A stretch of 62,340 nucleotides of DNA from Desulfobulbaceae bacterium (GTDB lineage: Bacteria; Desulfobacterota; Desulfobulbia; Desulfobulbales; SURF-16), in the NCBI GenBank assembly GCA_023230525.1, contig JALNXE010000012.1, positions 1 to 62,340 of the forward strand. The letters are read 5' to 3'. The position numbers and the translations under genes are program-made. Below are positions 24,138-32,836 of this stretch, in pieces (the stretch's first letter is position 1; each line of letters starts with the position of its first letter). Below the pieces are notes generated by a model. It was given only the letters and a program-made list of their open reading frames with translations. It was not told the DNA's origin and made no database searches.

Positions 24138-25508
24138 ATGAAAAAAATTATTTCAACAGTTGCCGCCCTCGGCCTGGTAGTAGGTGTGGCCGGCACCGCA
24201 TCCGCTCTGGATTTTTCCATGAGCGGCGAGTACATCCTCGAAGGTTACATGCTGAACAATGCTGACGGCGGGGACAATTCTTTCGGTAACGGCGGTTTCG
24301 ACCCCTATAATGACGATGCCGGCACCGATTCAGCCTGGCTGCATACCTTCATTATCAAACCGAAACTGCAGGTCAATGACAAGATCGCCATGTTCTCCGA
24401 GCTCCGTTTTGCCAGATACAATGTCTGGGGCACGGATAACAACTATGGAAACGCTGGCGACTCCGATCTTACCAGCGGCGAGCAGAACATTGATGTGTAC
24501 ACCCTGTACATGGAGTACCTGTCACCGGTTGGTAAGATCCGCGCCGGTCGCTGTGCGGTACCCCCCTGGGGCGGCGACTTCCTGAGCACCTACACCCACG
24601 CCGACCGTCTCATGTGGTGGCCGAGCTTTGTGGCTGATCCTTTCGAACTGCTGGTCTTCACCCAGAAAAGCGTGGAGAACGACTGGTACAATAATGATGA
24701 TGACGCAGACAATGATGTCTACGAGATCGACCTGACCTACAAGACCGATAACCTGCTGCTGTTGGGCGGTTACGATTATTACAACTACAAAAGCAACTCT
24801 AACTATGATCGCGCTGACAACAAGCTGAGACTCTATGGGGTGGGCAAGATCGCCAACTTCACCATCGAGGGCGAATGGGGCTGGCAGTTCGGTAGCTGGA
24901 GAGATTATGACACGGAAGTTCCCGGCGTGCTCGAAGATCAGGATGTTGACGCCATGGCCGTTATGCTGGACGGCAGCGGCCAGTTCGACAAGCTTGATGT
25001 CGGCCTGATGTACTTCTGGGCCGAGGGCCAGGATGACGATATTTTGACCCACGCAGACGCTGATGTAACCGCCGCCATGAACAACACCCTGGAAGACGGT
25101 CTCGGTGATGACTTCAACCCCTACTACATCCTCACCGGCGACCTGACCGGCATGCTGAACAGCGATGTCTTCAATGCTGACCCCAACATGACCACCAGTG
25201 GTGTGAATGCCATCGGCGTTCATTCCGATTTCCAGGTTTCCGACCAGTTGTCCCTGCACGGCGCCATTGGTTATGCCTGGGCTGACACCACCGATGTGGT
25301 TGAGGCTGCTTATGGTGTAAGCGTTGATGACGAGTACGGCTGGGAGATCGACCTGGGCGCCAAGTACAAACTGCTTGACAACCTCACCTACGAGGTACGC
25401 GCCGCCTACTTCAACACCGGCGACTTCTTTGATGATATCGCCGCTACAGGAAACCAGGATTCTGCTGATCTGTATCTGCTCAGCCACCACCTGACCATGA
25501 CCTTCTAA
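24138..25508 (+). CDS. Outer-membrane beta-barrel porin
   Basis: 456 aa starting at ATG 24138, with AAAGGAG eleven bases upstream. A Sec signal peptide MKKIISTVAALGLVVGVAGT-ASA is cleaved before LDFSMSGEYILEG. The mature protein is rich in Asp, Gly, Tyr and Asn and made of alternating amphipathic strands (for example LQVNDKIAMFSELRFARYNV, LSLHGAIGYAWADTTD). It ends in a strand with a terminal aromatic residue, HHLTMTF, the BAM-recognised C-terminal signature. It has no close match to a named substrate-specific porin; general diffusion or anion transport is plausible. Strong codon regularity suggests high expression, and a strong terminator follows. Confidence 0.88.
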   Translation: MKKIISTVAALGLVVGVAGTASALDFSMSGEYILEGYMLNNADGGDNSFGNGGFDPYNDDAGTDSAWLHTFIIKPKLQVNDKIAMFSELRFARYNVWGTDNNYGNAGDSDLTSGEQNIDVYTLYMEYLSPVGKIRAGRCAVPPWGGDFLSTYTHADRLMWWPSFVADPFELLVFTQKSVENDWYNNDDDADNDVYEIDLTYKTDNLLLLGGYDYYNYKSNSNYDRADNKLRLYGVGKIANFTIEGEWGWQFGSWRDYDTEVPGVLEDQDVDAMAVMLDGSGQFDKLDVGLMYFWAEGQDDDILTHADADVTAAMNNTLEDGLGDDFNPYYILTGDLTGMLNSDVFNADPNMTTSGVNAIGVHSDFQVSDQLSLHGAIGYAWADTTDVVEAAYGVSVDDEYGWEIDLGAKYKLLDNLTYEVRAAYFNTGDFFDDIAATGNQDSADLYLLSHHLTMTF

Positions 25509-25567
25509 TTTTTCTTAAATTAGAAGTGTGATTCAAAAAGCCCTGCCTTGTGCGGGGCTTTTTTTTT
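25503..25567 (+). terminator. Tandem hairpins and intrinsic terminator of the porin gene
   Basis: TTCTAATTT-TTCTT-AAATTAGAA (25503-25525) forms a perfect nine-pair hairpin over the stop codon. It is followed by AAGCCCTGC-CTTGT-GCGGGGCTT (25538-25560) and seven T. The second is a classical Rho-independent terminator. Confidence 0.85.
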
Positions 25568-25568
25568 C

Positions 25569-25589
25569 TCTTTGCCATGTTGGCAAAGA
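25569..25589. repeat. Perfect palindrome TCTTTGCCA-TGT-TGGCAAAGA
   Basis: A nine-pair stem with a three-base loop directly after the terminator T-run. It could be an operator or a second hairpin. The core TTTGCC/GGCAAA also occurs as the main stem of the structured RNA upstream of hisS. Confidence 0.6.
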
Positions 25590-25609
25590 AAACGTGATGA
25601 TACAGGTGT

Positions 25610-25746
25610 ATAGTCTGTAGGTGTTTAGTCTGTTAGTGCTGGGAAATTACCAGATGCTGCCCGCTTTACCCCTGTTTAATAGGTTTTTAGACTGTAGTCT
25701 GTCAGCTGTTTAGGTTTTGCTAACAGACTAAACACCTACAGACTAT
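25610..25746. repeat. Palindromic element P2 (AGTCTGTAGGTGTTTAG family)
   Basis: An exact 27-base inverted repeat (25610-25636 with 25720-25746) starts with ATAGTCTGTAGGTG. The 83-base interior includes a second, diverged pair of the same units (25683-25707). The right half is homologous to P1 at 12752-12820 in reverse orientation. It lies between the porin terminator and the nth-xth fusion gene. Confidence 0.85.
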
Positions 25747-25781
25747 GTCCCTGTACTAGACTAAACAACCTGAGTAGTTTC

Positions 25782-27233
25782 ATGAAGATGGAATTTGACA
25801 TCGACCTGATCCTGGCCATGCTGGCTAAAGAGGTGGCCGACTATAAGGTGCCGGTGGTGGACCTCATCGCCGTGCAGAGCCAGGATCCCTATCAGGTGCT
25901 GGTGGCGACCATCCTGTCCGCCCGCACCAAGGACGAGACCACGGCTGGCGCCGCGGCCCGGCTGTTTGCCAGGGCCCCTGATCTGCTGAGCCTGGCCGCG
26001 CTTTCCGAAGAGGAGATTGCTCGCCTCATCTATCCGGTGGGCTTTTACCGCAGCAAGGCGGGTTATCTGGCCCGTTTGCCCGCGGCGGTGACCAGCATGG
26101 GCGGGGCGATCCCCGCTGAGGTGGACACGCTGACCAAGCTTCCCGGCGTGGGACGCAAGACGGCAAATCTGGTGGTCAGTGTGGCCTTCCATAAACCGGC
26201 CATCTGTGTGGACACCCATGTGCACCGCATCATGAATATCTGGGGTTACGTGCAGACCAAAACACCCCTGGAAACGGAGATGGCCCTGCGCGGCAAACTG
26301 CCGCAGAGGCACTGGCTCACGGTCAATTCCATCCTGGTGGCCTTTGGCCAGGGCACCTGTAAGCCCATTTTCCCCCATTGCGACCGCTGCGTCATCCGGC
26401 AGTACTGCCCGCAGATAGGCGTCACCCCGCGCCGGGTGCCGGGCAGCAGGCGAAATGCTGCCATGGGGCGCACCCTGAAACTTCTCTGCTGGAATGTCAA
26501 CGGCATCCGGGCCATGGAAAAAAAAGGTTTTGCCGAACTGGTCAGGGATCTGGACCCGGATATCCTGGCCCTTCAGGAAACCAAGTTGCAGGAGGAGCAG
26601 GTAAGCGACGAATTGAAAAACATTGAGGGCTACCAGTCCTTCTGGCACTGCGCCGGGCGCAAGGGCTATGCCGGGGTGGCGGTCTACAGCCGCATTGCGC
26701 CGCTAAGTGTCCGCTATGGCCTGAATGATCCCGCCTTTGACAATGAGGGCCGGGTGCTCACCCTGGAGTTTGCCGATTTTTTCCTGATCAACTGCTATTT
26801 TCCCAATGCCGGGGAAGGGTTGAAGCGGCTGGACTTCAAGCTCGCCTTTAACCGCGCCCTGCTGGAATTTGCCCAGGGCCTGGCCGCGCAAAAGTCGGTG
26901 GTGCTGTGCGGCGATTACAATGTGGCCCACCGGGAAATCGACCTGAAGAACCCCAAAAGCAACGAACACAATGCCGGCTTCACCCTACAGGAAAGAAGCT
27001 GGATGGATGACTTTCTGGCCGCGGGCTTTGTCGATACCTTCCGCATGTTCAACAATGAACCCGGCCACTATAGCTGGTGGAGTTACCGCTTGAACGCCCG
27101 GGCCAAGGATATCGGCTGGCGGATCGACTATTTCTGCGTGGATGAGAAAAGCAGGCACCGGGTGCTGGGCGCGGCCATTCTCAAGGACGTCATGGGCTCG
27201 GATCATTGCCCGGTGCAGCTGGATTTCAAGTAA
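25782..27233 (+). CDS. Endonuclease III-exonuclease III fusion (Nth-Xth)
   Basis: 483 aa. Residues 1-215 are a full endonuclease III: helix-hairpin-helix LPGVGRKTANLVV with catalytic Lys126, VDTHVHRI with Asp144, and the C-X6-C-X2-C-X5-C 4Fe-4S loop (Cys193, 200, 203, 209). After a short basic linker (PRRVPGSRRNAAMGR), residues 231-483 are a full exonuclease III/AP endonuclease: LLCWNVNGIRA, LALQETKLQ, GDYNVAH, WRIDYFCVD, GSDHCPVQLDF. It joins in one chain the glycosylase/AP-lyase and the AP-endonuclease that cleans 3' ends. The internal ATG at 26463 has no clear ribosome-binding site, so fusion rather than overlap is likely. It converges on nfo. Confidence 0.95.
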   Translation: MKMEFDIDLILAMLAKEVADYKVPVVDLIAVQSQDPYQVLVATILSARTKDETTAGAAARLFARAPDLLSLAALSEEEIARLIYPVGFYRSKAGYLARLPAAVTSMGGAIPAEVDTLTKLPGVGRKTANLVVSVAFHKPAICVDTHVHRIMNIWGYVQTKTPLETEMALRGKLPQRHWLTVNSILVAFGQGTCKPIFPHCDRCVIRQYCPQIGVTPRRVPGSRRNAAMGRTLKLLCWNVNGIRAMEKKGFAELVRDLDPDILALQETKLQEEQVSDELKNIEGYQSFWHCAGRKGYAGVAVYSRIAPLSVRYGLNDPAFDNEGRVLTLEFADFFLINCYFPNAGEGLKRLDFKLAFNRALLEFAQGLAAQKSVVLCGDYNVAHREIDLKNPKSNEHNAGFTLQERSWMDDFLAAGFVDTFRMFNNEPGHYSWWSYRLNARAKDIGWRIDYFCVDEKSRHRVLGAAILKDVMGSDHCPVQLDFK

Positions 27234-27333
27234 GGAGTAAGGAGTAAGGAGTGAGGAGAAAAAACTTTACACACAATCTTTTTTGCTTTTTGCTTTTCGC
27301 TCCTCACTCCTCACTCCTCACTCCTCACTTCCT
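27231..27333. repeat. Heptad inverted-repeat element R5 (GTGA type)
   Basis: Left arm 27231-27258 (TAAGGAGTAAGGAGTAAGGA and on) begins at the stop codon of the nth-xth gene. Right arm 27300-27330 (TCCTCAC units, four in a row) includes the nfo stop. The spacer is about 40 bases and AT-rich. Confidence 0.85.
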
Positions 27334-28177
27334 GCAGTTCCCGCAGCACCTGCAGATTCACCATGTCCTCTTTGAGGTCCTTGCCCTTTGGCGTTTCAAG
27401 GGTCATGGGCTGAGCGCGGAAACGGGGGTCACTGAGGAAATTCCTGAAACCTGCCAGACCGATACGGCCCTGGCCGATATGTTCGTGGCGGTCCACCCGG
27501 CTGCCGAGACCCTTGATTGAATCGTTGAGATGGAAGAACCGCAGGCGGTCAATCCCGATAAGCCGGTCAAATTCCCCCATGGTCTGCTGGTAGCTTTTGC
27601 GGGTGCGGAAATCGTAGCCCGCGGCAAAGAGATGGCAGGTGTCCAGGCAGACCCCCAGCCGGTTGCTGTGGGCGCAATGGTTGAGGATAAAGGCGATCTC
27701 GGCAAATTGAGCCCCCAGGGCGTTTCCCTGGCCCGCGGTGTTTTCCAGCAGCACGGTGACCTGCTTGGCTTTGGCCGCCTTGGCCAGGGCCTGGTCAAGA
27801 TTTTCCACCAGGCGTTGCAGGCCGGCTGTGACGCCCTGGCCGCCGTGGGAGCCGGGATGCATGATGAGCATGGGGATGGCCAGGGCGGCGCAGCGCTCAA
27901 GTTCCGCCACCAGCGCGGCAACGGACTTGTCCCGCACCTCTTGATCAGGCGAGGCCAGATTGATGAGATAGGAGTTGTGGGCCGCAACCGGCCAGTCGCC
28001 CCAATCCCGCCATGCCGCGCCAAACAAACGCTGCTCCTCCGGGGTGACCGGCGCGGCCTGCCATTGCCGCTGATTGCGGGTAAAGATCTGCAGGGCCTGG
28101 CCGCCCACCTTTTTGATGTGGGCAAAGGCCAGGTGAAGTCCGCCGGCCACGGACATATGCGCGCCGAGAAGAGCCAT
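27311..28177 (-). CDS. nfo: Endonuclease IV (AP endonuclease)
   Basis: 288 aa. A TIM-barrel Zn enzyme that cuts DNA 5' of abasic sites and removes blocked 3' ends. It starts LLGAHMSVAGGLHLAFAHIK with the conserved GAH...GG. The metal ligands appear in LIMHPGSHGG, LLENTAGQG, VCLDTCHLFAAGYD, FFHLNDS and DRHEHIGQG. The core is complete at PMTLETPKG. The last residues EVRSEE and the stop are encoded by element R5. It neighbours the nth-xth fusion tail to tail, forming a small base-excision-repair cluster. Confidence 0.96.
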   Translation of the reverse strand: MALLGAHMSVAGGLHLAFAHIKKVGGQALQIFTRNQRQWQAAPVTPEEQRLFGAAWRDWGDWPVAAHNSYLINLASPDQEVRDKSVAALVAELERCAALAIPMLIMHPGSHGGQGVTAGLQRLVENLDQALAKAAKAKQVTVLLENTAGQGNALGAQFAEIAFILNHCAHSNRLGVCLDTCHLFAAGYDFRTRKSYQQTMGEFDRLIGIDRLRFFHLNDSIKGLGSRVDRHEHIGQGRIGLAGFRNFLSDPRFRAQPMTLETPKGKDLKEDMVNLQVLRELQEVRSEE

Positions 28178-28185
28178 ATTTTTAC

Positions 28186-28280
28186 GGAGAAGTCAGGAGC
28201 CAGGAGTCAGAATCCAGAAGTGGGGGAAAAGTCGCTCCATACATTCTTCCGCCTCCTGGCTCCTGGCTTCTGTATTCTGC
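28186..28280. repeat. Heptad inverted-repeat element R6 (GTCA/GCCA type)
   Basis: Left arm 28186-28220 contains GAAGTCAGGAGCCAGGAGTC. Right arm 28241-28280 contains GCCTCCTGGCTCCTGGCTTC. The spacer is about 20 bases. It lies between the divergent nfo and holA genes. Confidence 0.85.
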
Positions 28281-28334
28281 CCTCAATTGTTCTTTCATTT
28301 GAAGAGTTGCCGCTGAAATGGTACATTTCCCCCC

Positions 28335-29708
28335 ATGCCAATTTATCAACGAGCAGATATAGCCGGATTGCTCAAGGAAATCAAGGGTGGCGCAATCTGC
28401 CCCGTATACCTGGTTTCCGGGGAGCGTTATCTCTGCCGGGAGGTGGCGGATGACCTGGTCCGCCACCTGCTGCCGGATGAGAAACAACGCAACCTGGGCC
28501 TCAGGCGTATCGATGGCGAGCAGGAGGATGTGGCCCAGACCATGAGCCATCTGCAGACCTACAGTCTTTTTGCCGGCCGCCAGGTGATCAGGGTGATGGA
28601 TTCCCAGCTCTTTTTTTCCAAGGCGGTGGCCAAGAATTTCTGGGATAAGGCAAAAAAGGCGGCAGGCGAGGCAAAGGCGGACAAGGCGGGGCGCTACCTG
28701 CTGAAAATGATCCAGGCCGCCGGGCTTGACCGGGAGGAATCATTGCCGGATCTTTCCGAGGCGCAATGGAAAAAGCTTTTCGGTTTTGACAAGCCAGCGG
28801 ATGTGGCCTGGTGTAATGACCTGGTTTTGCCGTCCGGGTTGTCTGGTGAAAAATCAGCGGCCGGGGATGAACTGGTGCTGCAGGTGCTGGAGAAAGGGAT
28901 ACCTAAAAGCAACGTGCTGATCCTGGTGACTGAGGCGGTTGATAAGCGCAAAAAACTTTATAAGCTGATCGGCGACCTCGGTGCGGTAATTGACCTGTCG
29001 GTGGACAGCGGGGCGGGGTCCGCGGCCCAGAAGGGGCGGGATGCGGTCATCCGTGATCTGGTGGTCCGCACCCTGGCTGAGATGGGTAAAAAGCCGGGAC
29101 CCAAGGTGGTCGACAGCCTGCTTGACCGGGTGGGTTTTCACCCGGTGGCCGCCGTGCGCGAGACGGAAAAGCTGGCCCTTTATGTCGGCGATGCCCAGGT
29201 TGTGACCCTGGCGGATGTGGATGCGATTATCGGCCAGACCAGGGAAGAGGCCATCTATGAATTAAATGATGCGGTGGCCTCGGCAAACCTGGCCCGGTCG
29301 CTGGAGCTGGTTGGCCGGCTGCATGCCGGTGGGCTGCATCCCCTGGCCCTGGTGGCCGGACTGCGCAATCTGCTGCGCAAACTGCTTTTTTTCCGGGCGC
29401 TGCGGGAGCGGCGGCAGCCGCGCTACTCCGCGGAGCTTTCTTTTCCGGCCTTTCAGATGGGCTATCTGGCTGAACTGAAAAGTACGGATTATGGCAAGTC
29501 ACCCTTTCTGGCCGGCCACCCCTTTGTTTTATACAAAAGTTTTCAGCAGGCGGGCAATTTTGATCTGCAGAGTCTGCAGGAGGCGCTTAGGCAATTGCTG
29601 GAAGCCGAGTTCCAGTTGAAGAGCAGCGGTCTGCCACCCAGGCTCGTGCTGGAGAGATTTCTTTTTGCCTTGCTGGGCGCGGAATCCCGGGGGAAAAAGG
29701 CCCTCTAG
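28335..29708 (+). CDS. holA: DNA polymerase III delta subunit, with insertion
   Basis: 457 aa against about 340 in E. coli. It is the clamp-loader subunit that opens the beta clamp. The N-terminal part (PVYLVSGERYLCREVADDLV, LFAGRQVIRVMDSQ) and the C-terminal collar region (AIYELNDAVASANLARSLEL, HPLALVAGLRNLLRKLLFF) match HolA. Between them, about residues 95-178, there is an extra Lys/Ala/Leu-rich segment (KAKKAAGEAKADKAGR onward), after which the family pattern resumes at SNVLILVTEAVDKRKKLYK. The insertion probably loops out of the AAA-like domain. No ribosome-binding site is obvious. Confidence 0.85.
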   Translation: MPIYQRADIAGLLKEIKGGAICPVYLVSGERYLCREVADDLVRHLLPDEKQRNLGLRRIDGEQEDVAQTMSHLQTYSLFAGRQVIRVMDSQLFFSKAVAKNFWDKAKKAAGEAKADKAGRYLLKMIQAAGLDREESLPDLSEAQWKKLFGFDKPADVAWCNDLVLPSGLSGEKSAAGDELVLQVLEKGIPKSNVLILVTEAVDKRKKLYKLIGDLGAVIDLSVDSGAGSAAQKGRDAVIRDLVVRTLAEMGKKPGPKVVDSLLDRVGFHPVAAVRETEKLALYVGDAQVVTLADVDAIIGQTREEAIYELNDAVASANLARSLELVGRLHAGGLHPLALVAGLRNLLRKLLFFRALRERRQPRYSAELSFPAFQMGYLAELKSTDYGKSPFLAGHPFVLYKSFQQAGNFDLQSLQEALRQLLEAEFQLKSSGLPPRLVLERFLFALLGAESRGKKAL

Positions 29709-29777
29709 GTAACTGGGCGGACCGACAGCTTTTTTGCTCTTTTGCCGCCTCCCGCCTGTTCATTTGACTTCACTCTC

Positions 29778-29806
29778 TTGCCAGTATGCCTGCGAGTGGT
29801 TACAAT
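29778..29806 (+). promoter_or_regulatory. Sigma-70-like promoter of clpS-clpA
   Basis: TTGCCA (29778-29783), 17 bases, TACAAT (29801-29806), each one base off consensus. The predicted start near 29813 is 32 bases before the clpS ATG. Confidence 0.6.
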
Positions 29807-29844
29807 AAGAAAAAGAAAAAACCGGAAAATGACGAGGAGTAAAA

Positions 29845-30159
29845 ATGAGTGTACCGGATAAAAAGACGGCAGGCGGTGTGCTCACCGAAGAAAAACAGAA
29901 GGTGCTTGAACCGCCGCTGTACAAGGTTCTGCTGCATAATGACGACTATACGACCATGGATTTTGTCGTCACCATTCTGGAAACGGTTTTTTATAAAGAT
30001 CCCGGCGAGGCGACCAGGATCATGTTGAATGTCCACCAGCAGGGAATCGGCCTTGCCGGAATTTATACCAGAGAGATTGCCGATACCAAAATTCACATCG
30101 TGCACGATCTGGCCCGGCGCAACGAATTCCCGTTGAAATGCTCCATGGAGCAGGCATAA
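29845..30159 (+). CDS. clpS: ClpS adaptor protein
   Basis: 104 aa. The adaptor that delivers N-end-rule substrates to ClpAP. The disordered N-terminus is followed by the core YKVLLHNDDYTTMDFVVTIL (N-degron pocket HNDDYTTM) and MLNVHQQGIGLAGIYTREIA. GACGAGGAG lies six bases before the ATG. It is followed on the same strand by clpA. Confidence 0.95.
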   Translation: MSVPDKKTAGGVLTEEKQKVLEPPLYKVLLHNDDYTTMDFVVTILETVFYKDPGEATRIMLNVHQQGIGLAGIYTREIADTKIHIVHDLARRNEFPLKCSMEQA

Positions 30160-30250
30160 AAGCTGTCACGGCCAAGACGGCCTGGCAGATAAACAAAGGA
30201 AGAAAGGCCCTTTGCCCCAAGCGGGCGAGGCGGAATTTCTTGGAAAAGAT

Positions 30251-32479
30251 ATGATTAATCAAAAAGTGGAAATGGCCTTGGTGATGGCAATTCGTGAGGC
30301 CAAAAAACGCAGGCATGAACATGTGACTGTGGAACATATCCTCTACGGACTGCTGCATGATGAAATGGCGGTCAAAATTATAGAGGGCTGCGGCGGCAAC
30401 CGGGAAAATCTGCTCAAGGATCTCGAGTCCTTTTTTGTGCTGAATCTGCCGGTACTGGATGAATCCGCCGCCGTTGACCCGGTGCAGACCATCGGCTTCA
30501 ACCGGGTTCTGCAGCGGGCCATCGCCCATGTGCAGAGCTGCGGCAAGGCCGAGGTGGATTCCGGCGATGTGATCACGGCGATTTTCTCTGAGCCGGAGTC
30601 CTTTGCCGTTTATTTCCTGGAGAAAGAGGGACTGAGCAAGTTCGAGGTGGTGCGCTACATCTCCCACAAGCTGCCCGCGGCGCCGGTGGCCATTCCCCGG
30701 GACGGGCAGAAAAAGGAAGCGGAAAAACCGGGTACGGCCCTGGAGAAATTCACCGTCAGTTTTTCCCGCCGGGCGGAACAGGGCCTGATTGACCCGCTTA
30801 TCGGCCGCAACCGGGAACTGACCCGGGTGATGCAGATCCTCTGCCGCCGGCGCAAGAACAATCCCCTGCTGGTGGGCGAGCCCGGGGTGGGTAAAACCGC
30901 CATTGCCGAAGGCCTGGCCCTGCGCATCCATGATGGCGAGGTGCCGGATCTTCTCCGGGATGCCTCCATTCATCTGCTGGATATGGGGGCGCTGCTCTCC
31001 GGCACCAAGTACCGGGGTGATTTTGAGGAACGGCTGAAGGCGATCATCACCGAGGTGGAGAAGCAGCCGAACATCATTTTGCTGATTGATGAAATCCACA
31101 CCATCGTCGGCGCCGGCGCCACCAGCGGCGGCAGCATGGATGCCTCCAATCTGCTTAAACCCGCCCTGCAGGCCGGCACCCTGCGCTGCATCGGTTCCAC
31201 CACCTATGAGGAGTATAAAAATTATGTGGAAAAGGACCGGGCCCTGTCCCGGCGTTTCCAGAAAGTGGACATCGAAGAACCTTCGGTGGATGAAACCTTT
31301 GAGATTCTCAAGGGGCTGAAGTCCCGCTACGAAGAGCATCACGGCGTGAAATTTTCAAACACCGCCGTCCGGGCGGCAGCCGACCTGGCGGCCCGCTATC
31401 TCAACGACCGTTTTCTGCCGGACAAGGCCATTGATGTGCTCGACGAGGTGGGCGCATCAATGCGTCTGGCCAAGCCTGACAAAAAAAGAAAAAATGTCAC
31501 CACCCATGATATTGAAACCGTCATTGCCAGGATGGCCAGGGTCCCTGCCAAGAATATTTCCGGGTCCGATATGCAGCAGCTGAAGGATCTGCAGCAGACC
31601 TTGCAGGGCCGGATTTTCGGCCAGGACCAGGCGCTTACGGCCATTGTCACGGCGGTCAAGCGGAGCAGGGCCGGGCTGAAGGACCCGGAGCGGCCCACCG
31701 GCTCGTTCCTTTTTGCCGGTCCCACCGGGGTAGGCAAAACAGAGGTGGCCAAACAGCTGGCGTCCGCCCTTGCCGTGCATTTCGAGCGGTTCGATATGAG
31801 CGAGTACATGGAAAAGCACGCGGTGGCAAGATTGATCGGCGCTCCTCCGGGTTATGTGGGATTTGATCAGGGCGGGCTGCTTACCGACGCCATCAGAAAG
31901 CATCCGTACAGCGTGCTGCTGCTTGATGAGATAGAAAAGGCCCATCCGGACATCTTCGGCATTCTCCTGCAGGTGATGGATCATTCAACCTTGACCGATA
32001 ATGCCGGCCGCAAGGCGGATTTCCGCAATGTTATCCTGATTATGACCACCAATGCCGGGGCAAGGGAATTAAGCGGGCAGTCCATCGGCTTCATGACCAG
32101 TAAAAAAGGAAGTGGCCAGAAGGCCATTAAAAATCTGTTTTCCCCGGAGTTCAGGAATCGTCTTGATGCCATCGTCACCTTCAATGCCCTGGAGATGCCG
32201 GTGATGGAGATGATCGTTGATAAGATGATCAATGAGCTGCGGGACCGGCTGCGGGAAAAGAAGGTGAGCATCACCCTGACGGAAAAGGCCCGCAAATGGC
32301 TGGCAACGGCAGGGCATGACCCGGATTATGGGGCACGGCCCCTGCGGCGGCTTATCATGAGTGAAATCGGGGACAAGATCACCGAGGAGATCCTCTTTGG
32401 CCAGTTGGCCGGGGGTGGAACCGTAACGGTTGACCGGCTGGCGGAGAAACTGGCATTTACCTACAATCCAGAAGGGTGA
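30251..32479 (+). CDS. clpA: ATP-dependent Clp protease ATP-binding subunit ClpA
   Basis: 742 aa (E. coli 758). Start ATG 30251 (MINQKVEMALVMAIREAKKR) matches the family N-terminus; an in-frame TTG 39 bases upstream is possible. The order is an N-terminal Clp_N repeat pair, AAA1 with GEPGVGKTAIAEG and LLIDEIHTIVGAG, AAA2 with GPTGVGKTEVAKQ and the Walker B LLLDEIEKAHPD, and the C-terminal D2-small domain (YGARPLRRLI). It is the unfoldase ring of ClpAP. It lies 91 bases after clpS; clpP is not in the window. Confidence 0.96.
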   Translation: MINQKVEMALVMAIREAKKRRHEHVTVEHILYGLLHDEMAVKIIEGCGGNRENLLKDLESFFVLNLPVLDESAAVDPVQTIGFNRVLQRAIAHVQSCGKAEVDSGDVITAIFSEPESFAVYFLEKEGLSKFEVVRYISHKLPAAPVAIPRDGQKKEAEKPGTALEKFTVSFSRRAEQGLIDPLIGRNRELTRVMQILCRRRKNNPLLVGEPGVGKTAIAEGLALRIHDGEVPDLLRDASIHLLDMGALLSGTKYRGDFEERLKAIITEVEKQPNIILLIDEIHTIVGAGATSGGSMDASNLLKPALQAGTLRCIGSTTYEEYKNYVEKDRALSRRFQKVDIEEPSVDETFEILKGLKSRYEEHHGVKFSNTAVRAAADLAARYLNDRFLPDKAIDVLDEVGASMRLAKPDKKRKNVTTHDIETVIARMARVPAKNISGSDMQQLKDLQQTLQGRIFGQDQALTAIVTAVKRSRAGLKDPERPTGSFLFAGPTGVGKTEVAKQLASALAVHFERFDMSEYMEKHAVARLIGAPPGYVGFDQGGLLTDAIRKHPYSVLLLDEIEKAHPDIFGILLQVMDHSTLTDNAGRKADFRNVILIMTTNAGARELSGQSIGFMTSKKGSGQKAIKNLFSPEFRNRLDAIVTFNALEMPVMEMIVDKMINELRDRLREKKVSITLTEKARKWLATAGHDPDYGARPLRRLIMSEIGDKITEEILFGQLAGGGTVTVDRLAEKLAFTYNPEG

Positions 32480-32611
32480 AAGAAAAATAAAAAGGTTGAG
32501 CCGGGAACTTTTGCAGATTAAATCAATCTTTTATATAGCACTTCCCGGAGATCCGGGGTTAGCCTGTTGCAGGCATTTCTTGCCAAGTCGGTTAATTTAT
32601 TTTAATTGTAT

Positions 32612-32704
32612 GCGAAGTCAGAATTCAGTAGTAGAGGCCGGGGAGCAAGGTGAAAAATAATCAGTTTATTCCGGCTTCTGCATTCTGTCTCCTGTCTCCT
32701 AGGG
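32612..32704. repeat. Heptad inverted-repeat element R7 (GTCA type)
   Basis: Left arm GAAGTCAGAATTCAGTAGTAG (32614-32634, only partly heptad). Right arm TTCTGCATTCTG followed by TCTCCTGTCTCCT (32676-32700). The spacer is about 40 bases. It is in the 357-base gap between clpA and the OB-fold lipoprotein, where no gene is seen. Confidence 0.75.
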
Positions 32705-32836
32705 AAATTACTTGTTGCGACGCTCATCCTCAGCCATTTATACTCTGACCTGCGGAACGATGCAGCCCCGCCAACTCTTGCTGAAGATTTTTTTGTCTCA
32801 ATCACACATCACCCATTTATGTAGAAAGGATTACCA

